A stretch of DNA of 6,336 nucleotides from Chloroflexota bacterium (GTDB lineage: Bacteria; Chloroflexota; Anaerolineae; Anaerolineales; DRKV01), in NCBI GenBank assembly GCA_011051635.1, contig DRKV01000448.1, forward strand, positions 1 through 6,336. Direction: 5' to 3'. Below the pieces are notes generated by a model, which worked only from the letters and a program-made list of their open reading frames with translations, was not told the DNA's origin and ran no database searches. Below, in pieces: positions 5,255 to 6,336 of the stretch. Position 1 is the first letter of the stretch. The number at the start of each line of letters is the position of its first letter. A program made the position numbers and the translations under genes.

Positions 5255-6336
5255 ATGGACTTATTGGCAGGTCTCAACGTGCAGCAGCAGCAGGCCGTCA
5301 CCGCCGGACTGGGCCCCGTCATCGTGCTTGCCGGCCCCGGTTCCGGCAAGACGCGCGTCCTGACCCACCGCATCGCCTACCTGATTGGCTATCTGGGGGT
5401 GCGCCCCTACAACATCCTGGCGGTCACCTTCACCAACAAAGCCGCCCGCGAGATGAACCGCCGGGTGGAAGAATTGCTCGGCGGGCAAACCCGCGGGCTG
5501 ACGGTGGGGACGTTCCACGCTTTTTGCGCCCGCTTGCTGCGCCGCGAGGCCGAATATCTCCCCGTGGATAGCAACTACGTCATCTTCGACGCCGACGACC
5601 AGATTGGGCTGGTCAAGCAGGCCCTCAAAGACCTCAACCTGGACGATAAACGCTACCGGCCTTACGGGGTACACGCCGCCATCTCCAACGCCAAGAACGA
5701 ACTGCGCGGCCCCGACGAATATCCGGTGCAAAACTACCGCGATGAAGTCGTCCGCCGCATCTACGAGCAATACCAGAAATTGCTCCTTGCCAGCAACGCC
5801 GTAGATTTCGACGACCTGCTGCTCTACACCGCCCGCCTGCTGGAAATGCACCCCGCGGTGCGCGAGCGCTACGCCCGCCGCTTCGAACACGTCCTGGTGG
5901 ATGAATTTCAGGATACCAACACGGCGCAATACACCCTCCTGCGTCACCTGGCCTCCTTCCACGGCAACATCTTCGTCGTGGGCGACGCCGACCAGTCCAT
6001 CTACCGCTGGCGGGGGGCCGATTACCGCAACGTGCTGCGCTTCGAGAAGGATTACCCCGACGCTCAGGTGGTTTTGCTGGAGCAGAACTACCGCTCCACC
6101 CAGACCATCCTGGATGTGGCGATGGCGGTCATTGACCGCAATCCGCACCGCACCCCCAAGAATTTGTTCACCGACCGCGGCCGCGGTCGTCCGGTGACCA
6201 TCAAGGAAACCGCCACCGACCACCAGGAAGCCGACTACGTTGTGGAGACGATTGCCGCCCTGATTGCCCGCGGCAAGGCGCAGCCCGGCGATTTCGCCGT
6301 CATGTACCGCACCAACGCCCAGTCCCGCCTGCTGGA
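5255..6336 (+). CDS. pcrA: PcrA/UvrD-type superfamily 1 DNA helicase (N-terminal part; C-terminus beyond window)
   Basis: The frame is open from the ATG at 5255 to the right edge: 360 codons, about half of a typical PcrA/UvrD. This 3'-5' ATP-dependent helicase acts in nucleotide excision repair, mismatch repair or removal of recombinase and stalled polymerases. Visible SF1A motifs in order: Q-motif LNVQQQQAV (7-15), Walker A AGPGSGKT (26-33), Ia TFTNKAAREM (58-67), Ib GTFHAFCARLLRR (85-97), Walker B VDEFQD (215-220), III VVGDADQSIYRWRGAD (241-256) and IV LEQNYRS (275-281). GDADQSIYRWRGAD is closer to Gram-positive PcrA than to E. coli UvrD as I remember them, hence the symbol; uvrD would be equally acceptable. 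All catalytic motifs present look intact. No Shine-Dalgarno precedes the start. The gene is divergent from the DUF4349 gene and shares the 258-nt intergenic region with it. Confidence 0.95.
   Translation, partial: MDLLAGLNVQQQQAVTAGLGPVIVLAGPGSGKTRVLTHRIAYLIGYLGVRPYNILAVTFTNKAAREMNRRVEELLGGQTRGLTVGTFHAFCARLLRREAEYLPVDSNYVIFDADDQIGLVKQALKDLNLDDKRYRPYGVHAAISNAKNELRGPDEYPVQNYRDEVVRRIYEQYQKLLLASNAVDFDDLLLYTARLLEMHPAVRERYARRFEHVLVDEFQDTNTAQYTLLRHLASFHGNIFVVGDADQSIYRWRGADYRNVLRFEKDYPDAQVVLLEQNYRSTQTILDVAMAVIDRNPHRTPKNLFTDRGRGRPVTIKETATDHQEADYVVETIAALIARGKAQPGDFAVMYRTNAQSRLL

Noticed and set aside
5261..6223. Open frame of 320 codons on the minus strand
   Set aside because: Antisense to pcrA, whose helicase motifs are unmistakable; the Val/Gly/Ala-rich translation is typical of a reverse-strand shadow.

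Overview
The window is an ordinary chromosomal stretch with high GC content and dense coding. It most likely comes from a bacterium of the Chloroflexota (Anaerolineae-like). That placement is inference. It rests on the gene mix: a soluble GAF-GAF-PAS histidine kinase, a DUF4349 lipoprotein, a PcrA-type helicase and delta-prime. It also rests on several starts without a Shine-Dalgarno sequence and on palindrome-rich intergenic DNA. No 16S rRNA, tRNA, transposase, CRISPR array or phage gene is visible.

Layout. Four genes lie on the minus strand, read from right to left: a DUF4349 membrane-anchored lipoprotein (4049-4996), the DNA polymerase III delta-prime subunit holB (2944-3948), a 719-residue soluble sensor histidine kinase (630-2789), and a metallo-beta-lactamase-fold protein whose C-terminus runs off the left edge (1-611). 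A pcrA/uvrD-type helicase (5255 onward) is divergent on the plus strand and runs off the right edge. Non-coding gaps are short: 18 nt between kinase and MBL protein, 154 nt between holB and kinase, 100 nt between the DUF4349 gene and holB, and 258 nt in the divergent region.

The kinase and MBL-fold gene look like one transcription unit, and this pair is the most interesting coding feature. The MBL-fold protein keeps the fold's landmarks but has lost four of the usual metal-ligand histidines, so it is probably not a normal hydrolase. A 15-bp perfect stem contains the holB stop codon and separates holB from the kinase unit. A 14-bp hairpin separates the DUF4349 gene from holB. The divergent region carries a run of five short palindromes, an extended -10 box for the DUF4349 gene with a good ribosome binding site, and a perfect TATAAT only 9 nt before the pcrA start codon, which suggests a leaderless helicase mRNA.

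Functionally, holB and pcrA are housekeeping replication and repair genes, and the kinase/MBL pair is a signalling module of unknown input. I see no clear evidence of a wholly new system. The best leads are the degenerate MBL protein and the palindrome cluster.
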